Shown: positions 1 through 5,136 of the stretch, one piece after another
Layout of the letters: each line of letters begins with the position of its first letter
Numbering within the stretch: the first letter of the stretch is position 1
Assembly (NCBI GenBank): GCA_043721775.1
Contig: JAYSQA010000431.1
Span: forward strand, 1-5,136
Length of the DNA stretch: 5,136 nucleotides
DNA from: Stagnihabitans sp043721775
Lineage (GTDB): Bacteria; Pseudomonadota; Alphaproteobacteria; Rhodobacterales; Rhodobacteraceae
Direction: 5' to 3'
Translations under genes and position numbers: made by a program
The notes under the pieces: model-generated
What the model was told of the DNA's origin: nothing
Databases searched by the model: none
What the model saw: the letters and a program-made list of their open reading frames with translations, nothing else

Positions 1-54
1 CCCGACCAGCAAAAACGGCAGGGCAGAGAAAACCCGCCTCAGACCCACCCGCAT
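1..54 (-). CDS. Start of a further exported or membrane-anchored protein (cut by the window edge)
   Basis: Thirty-nine bases after the permease stop, an ATG at 54-52 opens a frame that stays open to the left edge: MRVGLRRVFSALPFLLVG. Three arginines (R2, R6, R7) followed by a hydrophobic run is the classic beginning of a signal peptide or an N-terminal membrane anchor. The only in-frame alternative start nearby is a GTG at 48-46. The frame is closed upstream by the permease TAA itself. No strong Shine-Dalgarno site is visible (the leader reads GCAGAACGGTTTCCC before the ATG), which lowers confidence. The short gap and same strand suggest it is the next gene of the operon. Its family cannot be told from 18 residues. 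Confidence 0.5.
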   Translation of the reverse strand, partial: MRVGLRRVFSALPFLLVG

Positions 55-93
55 GGGAAACCGTTCTGCCCGACAGACTTCTTCAGCAGCCTG

Positions 94-2730
94 TTAAAGA
101 TCGCGCAACTGATCCACTGCGGCTTTGCGTAGCCTGACCTCAGCCAACATCACCGCTGCCATGACCGAAGCCGCGACGAGGCCCGCCAATAGCGTCAGAT
201 ATCCCAGCGGCAGCACCAAACCTTCCGGCGCTGGATCGAATACGCCGGTCAGCAGTTTGACCAGCATCCATGCGGTGACAAAGCCAGACAGCAGCCCCAG
301 CACGGACCCGCCAAGGAAGACCAGCGCGCCTTCCGACCACAGAAAAGCGCCCAACTGCCCCCGCTTTGCCCCAATCGCCGTCAGGATCGCAAAGCTGCGG
401 CGGCGGTCGTTGAACCCCAGGGCCAGCATCAGCCCCGCCGCTGAGGCCGCCATCAGCACGGCGAAGGCAAGTTCGATCCGTGTCAGGCTGGTCAGATTGA
501 CGGAAGTCAGACTGGACCCGATGATCTGGGTGACGTGTGTGATGTCTTGCACCTGCATGTCGGGCAGCGCTTCCCGAACCATGGCGGCCAGCGCCACCGG
601 GTCACCCGCTGTGCGCAGCAGCACATATTCAGCCGACGCGGTGCCGGTCATCCTGGCCACATAACCCGCGTTGGCCACCAGAAAGGAGTCCTTCGGCGCC
701 GTTGGAAACTCTCGTGCCACGCCGACAAAGGTGAAGGGGACCGCGCGGTATTGGTGATCGGCCCCCATCAGGCGCAGGTTCAAAGTATCGCCCAGCGTCA
801 GTTGGAAATCCGACACGGTTTCCTCTGACACCAGGATACCGTCCGACGTGGCTGCCAGTTTGGTCATCGCCTGCGTTGCCGTGCTGCCGCTGAAGAAGGC
901 GTCCGACAGTTGCGCCACGTTCCGAATGCTATCGGTGTTGATCCCATAAAGGTCCTGAAGGTCAGAACCGACATAGGCAAAGCGGTGCTGCATCGGTTCA
1001 GCGGTGACGCCTGCAAGACCTGACAACTTGGCCAGATGCAGGCTGGCAGGGGCGGCTGCGGTGCCGAAGACCCCCACATCAGCGCCATTGGTCAGCATGG
1101 CATCGACCCTCGCCTGCGCCTGATAGGTGGCGTTGAAGATCGCGGTTGAGGTGCCGAACGACACCGCCAGCGCCGTCATCGCCACTCCCAAGGTGATCCG
1201 CCTTGCCTGCGTGGCCAGCGACGCCGCTACCACCGGGGCCAATCGTCCGGCGATAGGGGCTAACAGACGGCACATCAGACCGCTTGCGCCAATGGCACTG
1301 ACGATGATCCGAACCACAAGCAGCCCTGATCCGACCCAGAACAGCGCCGGAGCCAGAAACGCCTTGTAGTCTACCGTGGCCGCCGCAACCCCTTCGGGTG
1401 CCAGCACAATCTCATAGCCGGTGCTGGCGCTTTGCCAGAAGAACGCTGCGGAGAGGGCCAGCAGCACCACGTCCAGCCACAGCCGTTGCCATAGGGGCGC
1501 GCCTTTGCGGCCCACGGTTTGGCGCGACGCTGTCACGGTTTGTGTGCGGGCCTGTCGCCAAGCCGGAAGCAGAATGGCGGTCAGGCCGAGGACCAATCCA
1601 ACCAGCGCGGCGCCGCTCGCGGTCACAGCCAAAGACCGGGTATCGCCCCCGACGGCCAGGCCAAGTCGTGCCAGACCCGCCGCAGCCAGCAGGCCCACGG
1701 CAATTCCCCCGGCGCTGACCAGCACGGCCTCAACCGCCGCCAGACCCGTGATGCGGCGTGCACTGGCACCGCGCATCCGCAGCAAGGCTTGCTCGGACCG
1801 CCTGTGGCCGGCACCGCTGGCGGTGATGGCAAGGGTCAGCGCCGCCCCAAGGGCCGCACCCGGAAGGCCAAGGAACAAGAACAGCACCGCCGCATAAAGC
1901 GCATCGCCGCGCACCGCATCAAGACGGGCGGCGAGGGTATCTGACACCAAAGCTTGGCCCGCCACCTGCACCTCAAGATTGCGCGCCTCGCCGGTCACTT
2001 GGGCATAGGCTGTGGTCGGCTGGGCGGACAGGCCGGCATGGTCAAGATGGACATGGAATTGCAGGCGGGTCGTGTCGGGGCGCAGCGCAGCTTGGGCGTC
2101 GAATATCCGGTGCCAATCGGCTGCCGGCAACAGGATCACATTGTCGGGCAGGGCTTGCGGCGCTGCTTGGGGCGGCAGCCCTACCCCCTGAAAGAACGCA
2201 TCCGCATCCGGCATGTCGATGACACCTGCGACAGTCACCACCACGGGATCAAGACCTATCCGCGTGATGCTGACAAGGTCGCCGGGCCCGACATGCAGGT
2301 TCGACGCGGTCTGCTGGGCGATCAGCACCCCGTCGAAAGAGCCCGACAACAGACGGATTTCCTTCGGGAAATTGACCAGATATTCCGGCCCTAAGCCTAC
2401 CACTTTGCCCGGCCCGGTGGTTTGCACGGTGCCGCCAGTGGTTGCCTGAAACCCGTCTGTTCCGGCATAAAGGACTTGTTCCAGCGCCTTTACCGAAGCA
2501 GCTTTGCGAATGGCCGTGTCAATCGCCGCAGCGTCTGCCCCCGGCACCGCCTCAACCTGCCAGTCGATCGGCACGGCTGAGGTGGCACGTTGCGTCATTG
2601 TCGCCGTGCTGCTGGCCAGAAACGCGCCAAGTGAGGCCAACAGCGCCACCGTCACCGCAATGCCAAACCCGGCACCTGCCAGCCGCATCAAGCGGTGGCG
2701 CAAAAGCCCCATGATCCACAGATATGTCAT
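94..2730 (-). CDS. Two-half FtsX/MacB-type ABC permease (YbbP-like architecture)
   Basis: This 878-residue inner-membrane protein is built as two FtsX-type halves in one chain. Half 1: membrane segment at about 16-38, a large extracytoplasmic domain at about 40-276, then segments near 277-303, 326-357 and 367-390. Two linker segments lie near 418-432 and 457-482. Half 2: a segment near 510-534, a second extracytoplasmic domain at about 536-747, then segments near 749-773, 796-827 and 840-864. Each half has the cytoplasmic coupling motif after its second segment: RRSEQALLRMRGAS at 310-323 and RRRSFAILTAIGAKR at 776-790. Each extracytoplasmic domain also holds a MacB_PCD-like signature, GVLIAQQTASNLHVGPGD at 134-151 and GILVSEETVSDFQLTLGD at 631-648, showing the internal duplication. 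About ten segments and two domains match the layout known for E. coli YbbP rather than one-half MacB or LolC/E subunits. Such permeases use mechanotransmission to move lipids, lipoproteins, peptides or drugs at the outer face of the inner membrane. Substrate here is unknown. The boundaries of the segments are estimates by eye. Confidence 0.92.
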   Translation of the reverse strand: MTYLWIMGLLRHRLMRLAGAGFGIAVTVALLASLGAFLASSTATMTQRATSAVPIDWQVEAVPGADAAAIDTAIRKAASVKALEQVLYAGTDGFQATTGGTVQTTGPGKVVGLGPEYLVNFPKEIRLLSGSFDGVLIAQQTASNLHVGPGDLVSITRIGLDPVVVTVAGVIDMPDADAFFQGVGLPPQAAPQALPDNVILLPAADWHRIFDAQAALRPDTTRLQFHVHLDHAGLSAQPTTAYAQVTGEARNLEVQVAGQALVSDTLAARLDAVRGDALYAAVLFLFLGLPGAALGAALTLAITASGAGHRRSEQALLRMRGASARRITGLAAVEAVLVSAGGIAVGLLAAAGLARLGLAVGGDTRSLAVTASGAALVGLVLGLTAILLPAWRQARTQTVTASRQTVGRKGAPLWQRLWLDVVLLALSAAFFWQSASTGYEIVLAPEGVAAATVDYKAFLAPALFWVGSGLLVVRIIVSAIGASGLMCRLLAPIAGRLAPVVAASLATQARRITLGVAMTALAVSFGTSTAIFNATYQAQARVDAMLTNGADVGVFGTAAAPASLHLAKLSGLAGVTAEPMQHRFAYVGSDLQDLYGINTDSIRNVAQLSDAFFSGSTATQAMTKLAATSDGILVSEETVSDFQLTLGDTLNLRLMGADHQYRAVPFTFVGVAREFPTAPKDSFLVANAGYVARMTGTASAEYVLLRTAGDPVALAAMVREALPDMQVQDITHVTQIIGSSLTSVNLTSLTRIELAFAVLMAASAAGLMLALGFNDRRRSFAILTAIGAKRGQLGAFLWSEGALVFLGGSVLGLLSGFVTAWMLVKLLTGVFDPAPEGLVLPLGYLTLLAGLVAASVMAAVMLAEVRLRKAAVDQLRDL

Positions 2731-3407
2731 GGTGCCATCCTCTTGTTGGTATCCGCAAAAAGCTCGCCGTGGTTGATGGACCATTGGCGGTCCATCCGTG
2801 CCGCCACGGCGGGGTCATGGGTGGCAATGATCAAAGCGGAGCCGATCTCATCTGCCACGGTGACCACCGTGGTCAGAAACTCTTGCGCGGTTTTGCTGTC
2901 CAACTGGCCGGTTGGTTCATCGGCCAGGATCAGGAGCGGCGAAACCGACAAGGCGCGCAACATCGCGATGCGCTGCGCTTGGCCGCCTGACAGTTCCTCG
3001 GGCAGTTTCAGGGCAAGATCTGACAGGCCAAAGCGCGCCAGCAAGGCGTCCGGCGCGTACCCCGGTGCCGCACTGCGACCCGCCAGCAAAAGCGGCAAGG
3101 CGATGTTGTCGCGCACGGTCAGGGCCGGAAACAGGCTGGGCGCTTGAAACACCGCCTGTATCTTTTCGGGCAGCAATTCCTCTTGTGCCCCCATGGCAGG
3201 CCAGGAAACCTCCCCGTCGGTCGGTGGGATAAAGCCGCCGATAATATGCAACAAGGTGGATTTCCCGCTGCCAGATGGCCCGATCAGCACGATTCGTGCT
3301 TCGGGTTCAATCATGCAAGTGATGCCGGATAAAACGCAGGTGGTCTGCCCGTCAGCCGCTGGATAGGTTTTGCCGACGCCTTTGATCTGAACCAACGCCT
3401 CATTCAT
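2727..3407 (-). CDS. ABC transporter ATP-binding protein, LolD/MacB/FtsE class (ATPase 2)
   Basis: This second, clearly different ATPase of the same operon has 226 residues from the ATG at 3407. It carries Walker A GPSGSGKST at 43-51, Q-loop Gln 88, a canonical signature LSGGQ at 139-143 followed by AQR, Walker B LLILADEP at 158-165 with catalytic Glu 164, D-loop GQLD at 167-170 and H-loop His 197, so it should be active. Compared with ATPase 1, the region between Walker A and the Q-loop is shorter, and the C-terminus is slightly extended and basic (DTNKRMAP). The gene overlaps its upstream neighbour by 8 bp and its downstream permease gene by 4 bp (ATGA), which points to coupled translation and fixed stoichiometry. 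Two distinct ATPases beside one two-half permease suggest a heterodimeric motor, each subunit serving one half. That pairing is inference; the family assignment is firm. Confidence 0.95.
   Translation of the reverse strand: MNEALVQIKGVGKTYPAADGQTTCVLSGITCMIEPEARIVLIGPSGSGKSTLLHIIGGFIPPTDGEVSWPAMGAQEELLPEKIQAVFQAPSLFPALTVRDNIALPLLLAGRSAAPGYAPDALLARFGLSDLALKLPEELSGGQAQRIAMLRALSVSPLLILADEPTGQLDSKTAQEFLTTVVTVADEIGSALIIATHDPAVAARMDRQWSINHGELFADTNKRMAP
2738..2743 (-). promoter_or_regulatory. Shine-Dalgarno site deciding the permease start
   Basis: AGAGGA on the coding strand lies seven bases before the ATG at 2730-2728, which itself overlaps the TGA of the ATPase 2 gene as ATGA. This supports a start at 2730 and not at the in-frame ATG at 2784, which would add 18 residues and a 58-bp overlap with the preceding gene. 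Confidence 0.75.
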
Positions 3408-4059
3408 GACTGATCTCCCCATCCTTCAGTCGCAAAATCCGGTCAGCCCGCCGGGCCAACGCCTCGCTGTGGGTGGCAATCAGAGTGGCCTGTCCGGCCG
3501 CACGCCGTGCCTCGAAATGGGCGATCAGGCGGTTTTCGGTGGCGGCATCAACCTCAGCGGTCGGCTCATCCGCAATCAGGATCGGCGGATTGCAGGCCAG
3601 CGCCACAGCCAGACCCGCCCGTGCCGTTTCGCCACCCGAAAGCTGGGTAACGCGCGCAAATCCGCGATGCGCCAGACCGACGCTTTCCAGCAAAGCCTCT
3701 GGCCTGGTGGTATCGTGCACGCCGCCCAACTGCATTTGCAGGCGGATGTTTTCGGTCAACGACAGATGCGCAAAAAGGTTGCCGGATTGCATCAGGATGC
3801 CAAGGGACTTGGCCCGAATTGCAGCCCGCGCCGCCTCGGGCTGCCGCGACAGGCGCGCCCCGCCGATTGTGACCAGCCCGGCGTCGGGTTCATCAAGCCC
3901 GGTCAGGCAGTTCAGCAAGGTTGACTTGCCGCTGCCCGATGGCCCCATCACCGCCACGATCTCGCCGGGCAGGACGGTCAGGCCCACGCCGTGCAGGGCA
4001 ATGACCTCGGCGTCGCCCGTGTGAAAGAACCGATACAGATCGCGCGCTTCAAGGATCAT
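3400..4059 (-). CDS. ABC transporter ATP-binding protein, LolD/MacB/FtsE class (ATPase 1)
   Basis: This 219-residue cytoplasmic ATPase should power the FtsX-type permease encoded downstream. All nucleotide-binding elements are present: Walker A GPSGSGKST at 39-47, Q-loop Gln 91, signature LSGGE at 140-144, Walker B ILIADEP at 160-166 with the catalytic Glu 165, D-loop AEVD at 168-171, and H-loop His 197. Length and the N-terminus (MILEARDLYRFF) are normal for the class. The start ATG at 4059-4057 is one base from the TAG of the preceding gene and has no good Shine-Dalgarno site at the usual distance, so translation probably relies on coupling to the upstream gene. Two things deviate from the usual LolD-like pattern. 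The residues after the signature are TARAG instead of the common QQRVA, and the D-loop is AEVD instead of GxLD. Its 3' end overlaps the second ATPase gene by 8 bp. Class assignment is firm; substrate is unknown. Confidence 0.95.
   Translation of the reverse strand: MILEARDLYRFFHTGDAEVIALHGVGLTVLPGEIVAVMGPSGSGKSTLLNCLTGLDEPDAGLVTIGGARLSRQPEAARAAIRAKSLGILMQSGNLFAHLSLTENIRLQMQLGGVHDTTRPEALLESVGLAHRGFARVTQLSGGETARAGLAVALACNPPILIADEPTAEVDAATENRLIAHFEARRAAGQATLIATHSEALARRADRILRLKDGEISHE
3415..3420 (-). promoter_or_regulatory. Shine-Dalgarno site deciding the start of ATPase 2
   Basis: GGGGAG on the coding strand lies seven bases before the ATG at 3407-3405, inside the end of the preceding gene. 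It favours this start over the in-frame ATG at 3422, whose own sequence overlaps this site and which has only a weak, too-close AAGG in front of it. Confidence 0.75.
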
Positions 4060-4060
4060 C

Positions 4061-4645
4061 CTAGTGCCACGCGAAGGAGCGTGACATCAGTTGCCACTGG
4101 TCGACGTTGTCAGCCCCTGCCGGGGCGTATAGGTTCAGGGCGGCCATGGCGCCCGATTTGAAGAACAGATAGCGGGCATTCTCCAGCCGGATTTGCTTCA
4201 TCGTCACGGCGTTCGGTTCGGAGTTTGACGTGTAGTCGATGCGGATTGCCGGGCCACCGGCAAGTGTTTCCGCGCTGACGCCTTTAACCTCAACGGCCCG
4301 TCCCGCCTTGATCAGATCCGGCACATACTGCGCCTTGACCCAATCCAGTGTCGGGGCCGTCGCCGCAGGGGTCAGAGAGACTGAGACGCCATCCAGCTTT
4401 GACATAAAGCCGACGTTGGGTCTGGTGACGGTGCGCGCCCACCCCTCGGGCACTTTCAGCGCATAGCTGTCACCTGAGTAAACGACGAAGACCTGACTGT
4501 CAGGAATATCGCCGGGCGGGTTCTTCTCAGGCGTGATGGCGGTTTCGGCCTGTGCGACCGTCGCGATGAAGGGCTGCGGAACAACAGCGCAAAGGCCAAG
4601 GGCCAAAAGGGTGGCCTTGGGGAAGGCTTGGCGGAACAGGGTCAT
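4061..4645 (-). CDS. Exported protein with PsbP/Mog1-like domain, first gene of the ABC operon
   Basis: This predicted periplasmic protein has 194 residues. It begins with a basic n-region (R5, K10), a hydrophobic core at about 11-22 and a signal peptidase I-like site AQA|ET after residue 33, leaving about 161 mature residues. The cysteine at 19 is in LGLC, which does not fit a lipobox, so it is probably not a lipoprotein. After a proline-rich linker (about 38-50) comes a compact alpha/beta domain. It has YALKVPEGW near residues 61-69, FMSKLDGVSVSLTP at 80-93, RLENARYLFF at 153-162, and a closing APAGADNVDQW...MSRSFAW at 174-193. The 'beta strand, then P-x-G-W' opening and the 'RYLFF ... G ... 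A-x-L-x-L ... SF-x-W' ending resemble the PsbP/Mog1/LpqN-like fold. That is recognition by pattern and not a database result. The gene ends with TAG one base before the first ATPase gene, so the protein probably acts with the transporter, as periplasmic partner, adaptor or cargo. No catalytic residues are evident. Confidence 0.85.
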   Translation of the reverse strand: MTLFRQAFPKATLLALGLCAVVPQPFIATVAQAETAITPEKNPPGDIPDSQVFVVYSGDSYALKVPEGWARTVTRPNVGFMSKLDGVSVSLTPAATAPTLDWVKAQYVPDLIKAGRAVEVKGVSAETLAGGPAIRIDYTSNSEPNAVTMKQIRLENARYLFFKSGAMAALNLYAPAGADNVDQWQLMSRSFAWH

Positions 4646-4650
4646 GGCGG

Positions 4651-4656
4651 CTCCTT
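4651..4656 (-). promoter_or_regulatory. Strong Shine-Dalgarno site that fixes the start of the exported-protein gene
   Basis: The coding strand reads AAGGAG five bases before the ATG at 4645-4643. This is the strongest ribosome site in the window and supports this ATG over the upstream in-frame methionines at 4762 and 4744. Those would put about 33 to 39 extra residues before the signal peptide. Confidence 0.85.
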
Positions 4657-4704
4657 CATGGTTATGCCGGATGGCGTTGGAGTGCAGTGTGCGGCCTGCG
4701 CATG

Positions 4705-4718
4705 CCTGACACCTGACA
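4705..4718 (+). repeat. Perfect tandem 7-bp direct repeat (CCTGACA x2)
   Basis: CCTGACA occurs twice head to tail at 4705-4711 and 4712-4718. On the coding strand it lies about 60 bp upstream of the start codon at 4645, so it would fall in the 5' leader of the operon transcript or overlap a close promoter. Function is unknown. Confidence 0.4.
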
Positions 4719-4764
4719 GCCAGCTTACAAATCCGTAATGTCATCGGGCGAATTGGCACCAACG

Positions 4765-4782
4765 CAGGTCAGTCAGGTCAGA
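4765..4782 (+). repeat. Tandem 9-bp direct repeat (CAGGTCAGT / CAGGTCAGA)
   Basis: Two adjacent 9-bp units at 4765-4773 and 4774-4782 agree at 8 of 9 positions. They lie about 120 bp upstream of the start of the exported-protein gene, between the palindromes and the gene. They may be a pair of binding sites for a regulator, or simple slippage. Their reverse complement shares the CCTGAC core with the second tandem repeat nearer the gene (4705-4718). Confidence 0.4.
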
Positions 4783-4795
4783 TCGTTGCTTCGCA

Positions 4796-4804
4796 TACCC
4801 GGTA
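4796..4804. repeat. Small palindrome TACC-C-GGTA next to the candidate operator
   Basis: The plus strand reads TACCCGGTA, a perfect 4-bp inverted repeat with a 1-bp centre. Its centre (4800) lies 17 bp from the centre of the ACAG-GCG-CTGT palindrome at 4812-4822. The pair may form one composite control site, but each is short enough to occur by chance. Confidence 0.2.
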
Positions 4805-4809
4805 CTTAC

Positions 4810-4824
4810 GAACAGGCGCTGTCC
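4810..4824 (-). promoter_or_regulatory. Candidate operator palindrome
   Basis: Read on the minus strand, GGACAG-CGC-CTGTTC is an inverted repeat with 6-bp arms (5 of 6 pairs match) around a 3-bp centre. The inner ACAG/CTGT arms (4812-4822) are perfect. Short palindromes of this shape are common operators for TetR-like and other dimeric repressors. It falls in the spacer of the best candidate promoter (TTGCAT at 4833-4828), where a repressor would block transcription of the ABC operon. No regulator gene is in the window, so the assignment is inference, and a site this short could arise by chance. Confidence 0.25.
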
Positions 4825-4843
4825 AATGCAAAAAAGGCAGGGT

Positions 4844-4887
4844 CGATAGCAATGATAACGCGCCAGCAAAAGGCCGAAGCGCTATCG
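4844..4887. repeat. 7-bp inverted repeat CGATAGC ... GCTATCG
   Basis: The arms at 4844-4850 and 4881-4887 are perfectly complementary and separated by 30 bp. On the minus strand the second arm is followed 8 nt later by a run of six T (4835-4830). That is too far away, and the loop is too long, for a standard intrinsic terminator. It may be a spaced regulator site or chance. Confidence 0.25.
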
Positions 4888-4933
4888 TTGGTCTGGACGT
4901 TCGGCCGTCGTTCGGTCGGCCATCCTGATCGTT

Positions 4934-5136
4934 TTACCGTGTGACGACAATCTGCGTCGCCACCTGTTGCCCGGCATTCAACGAATAGGTCACGATGACC
5001 TGCCGTCCGATCTTCAGCGACTCGGCTTCAGTGCCCTCTGAGCTACCCCCCGAAAATCGGACAGTGATGAAGCTGCGATCTGACGTTTGCTGGTCTCCAG
5101 GAACGCGGAGAACGGACATGTCGAAACGCAGGAACC
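4934..5136 (-). CDS. C-terminal part of an unidentified protein (5' end beyond the window)
   Basis: The frame is open from the right edge to a TAA stop at 4936-4934, giving 66 complete codons. A methionine codon lies at 5119, but the five codons upstream of it (FLRFD) are also open, so the true start is probably outside the window and the gene is cut by the window edge. The visible part is hydrophilic, with no membrane segment or cysteine, and rich in alternating polar/hydrophobic residues typical of beta strands. The last stretch (LKIGRQVIVTYSLNAGQQVA, then TQIVVTR) resembles the 'G-x-x-V-x-V-x-Y ... G-x-x-V-A-x-x-I' ending of small periplasmic beta-barrel or OB-like domains. That likeness is only a pattern and I cannot name a family. 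It is separated from the next gene by 288 bp, so it is probably transcribed separately. Confidence 0.6.
   Translation of the reverse strand, partial: FLRFDMSVLRVPGDQQTSDRSFITVRFSGGSSEGTEAESLKIGRQVIVTYSLNAGQQVATQIVVTR

Larger units (their letters stand above)
4646..4933. other. Gene-free intergenic region, probable promoter/control region of the ABC operon
   Basis: This 288-bp stretch lies between the stop of the upstream partial gene and the start of the exported-protein gene. It is visibly less GC-rich than its surroundings, with an A6 run at 4830-4835 on the plus strand, and no open frame in it has a ribosome site or family likeness. It contains a 7-bp inverted repeat (4844-4850 and 4881-4887), an imperfect 11-bp tandem repeat (4898-4908 and 4909-4919), two adjacent small palindromes (4796-4804 and 4810-4824), and two tandem short repeats (4765-4782 and 4705-4718). 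No convincing sigma-70 promoter could be picked by eye. The best minus-strand candidate is a TTGCAT box at 4833-4828 with a 17-bp spacer to TAAGTA, which has a poor -10. No canonical intrinsic terminator for the upstream gene is visible. Confidence 0.6.

Noticed and set aside
55..93. Terminator between the permease stop and the next reading frame
   Set aside because: No stem with a T-run is present in the 39 bp, and the next frame begins at once, which fits continued transcription.
125..664. Long plus-strand open frames opposite the permease gene (also 1421-1897 and 1954-2394), and opposite the ATPases (3406-3924 and 3473-4024)
   Set aside because: These are shadows of well-supported minus-strand genes in GC-rich DNA. 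Their translations are rich in R, P, A and S and show no domain motifs.
2731..2784. Longer permease start at the ATG at 2784
   Set aside because: The extra 18 residues are polar and unlike the class. The ATGA overlap at 2730-2727 with an AGAGGA site seven bases upstream is the better start.
4586..4597. Lipobox in the signal peptide of the exported protein (LGLC at residues 16-19)
   Set aside because: The residue before the cysteine is Leu, which lipoprotein signal peptidase does not normally accept, and a good type I cleavage site (AQA|ET) follows at residue 33.
4646..4762. Longer start of the exported-protein gene at the ATG at 4762 or 4744
   Set aside because: It would add residues unlike a signal peptide in front of a clear one. 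The ATG at 4645 has a perfect AAGGAG at proper spacing.
4903..4921. Intrinsic terminator of the upstream gene (GGCCG ... CGGCC hairpin, minus strand)
   Set aside because: The stem is only 5 bp with a 9-nt loop and no T-run follows, so it does not meet the usual requirements.
4738..4944. Plus-strand open frame of 68 codons across the intergenic region
   Set aside because: There is no Shine-Dalgarno site before its ATG, it runs into the end of the opposite-strand gene, and its translation has no recognisable family pattern. It is most likely a chance open frame.

Overview
The window looks like a proteobacterial chromosome segment. Its high GC content (estimated by eye at about 60%), codon choice and Gram-negative-type Shine-Dalgarno sites fit an alphaproteobacterium, possibly of the Rhodobacteraceae/Roseobacter type. 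That placement is an impression from style and not a proof. No rRNA, tRNA, CRISPR array, insertion sequence or phage gene is visible. All supported genes lie on the minus strand, so transcription runs from high to low coordinates.

Layout in transcription order. (1) 5136-4934: the C-terminal end of an unidentified, hydrophilic, probably beta-rich protein that runs off the right edge. (2) 4933-4646: a 288-bp gene-free stretch, the obvious place for the promoter and operators of the following operon. It holds several small palindromes and tandem repeats. (3) 4645-4061: a 194-residue exported protein with a signal peptide and a compact domain that resembles PsbP/Mog1-like proteins. (4) 4059-3400 and (5) 3407-2727: two different ABC ATPases of the LolD/MacB/FtsE class. 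(6) 2730-94: one 878-residue permease with two FtsX/MacB-type halves, about ten membrane segments and two large extracytoplasmic domains (YbbP-like architecture). (7) 54-1: the first 18 codons of a further gene, starting with what looks like a signal peptide or membrane anchor and running off the left edge.

Genes 3 to 6 are packed as one transcription unit: a 1-nt gap, then an 8-nt overlap, then a 4-nt ATGA overlap. Gene 7 follows after 39 nt and probably belongs to the same unit. The simplest model is a type VII (mechanotransmission) ABC machine. A possible heterodimer of the two ATPases would drive a pseudo-symmetric one-chain permease, and the exported protein would act in the periplasm as partner or substrate. 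Systems of this class (LolCDE, MacB, YbbAP) extract or move lipids, lipoproteins, peptides or drugs from the outer leaflet of the inner membrane rather than pumping small molecules across it. The actual substrate cannot be read from this sequence.
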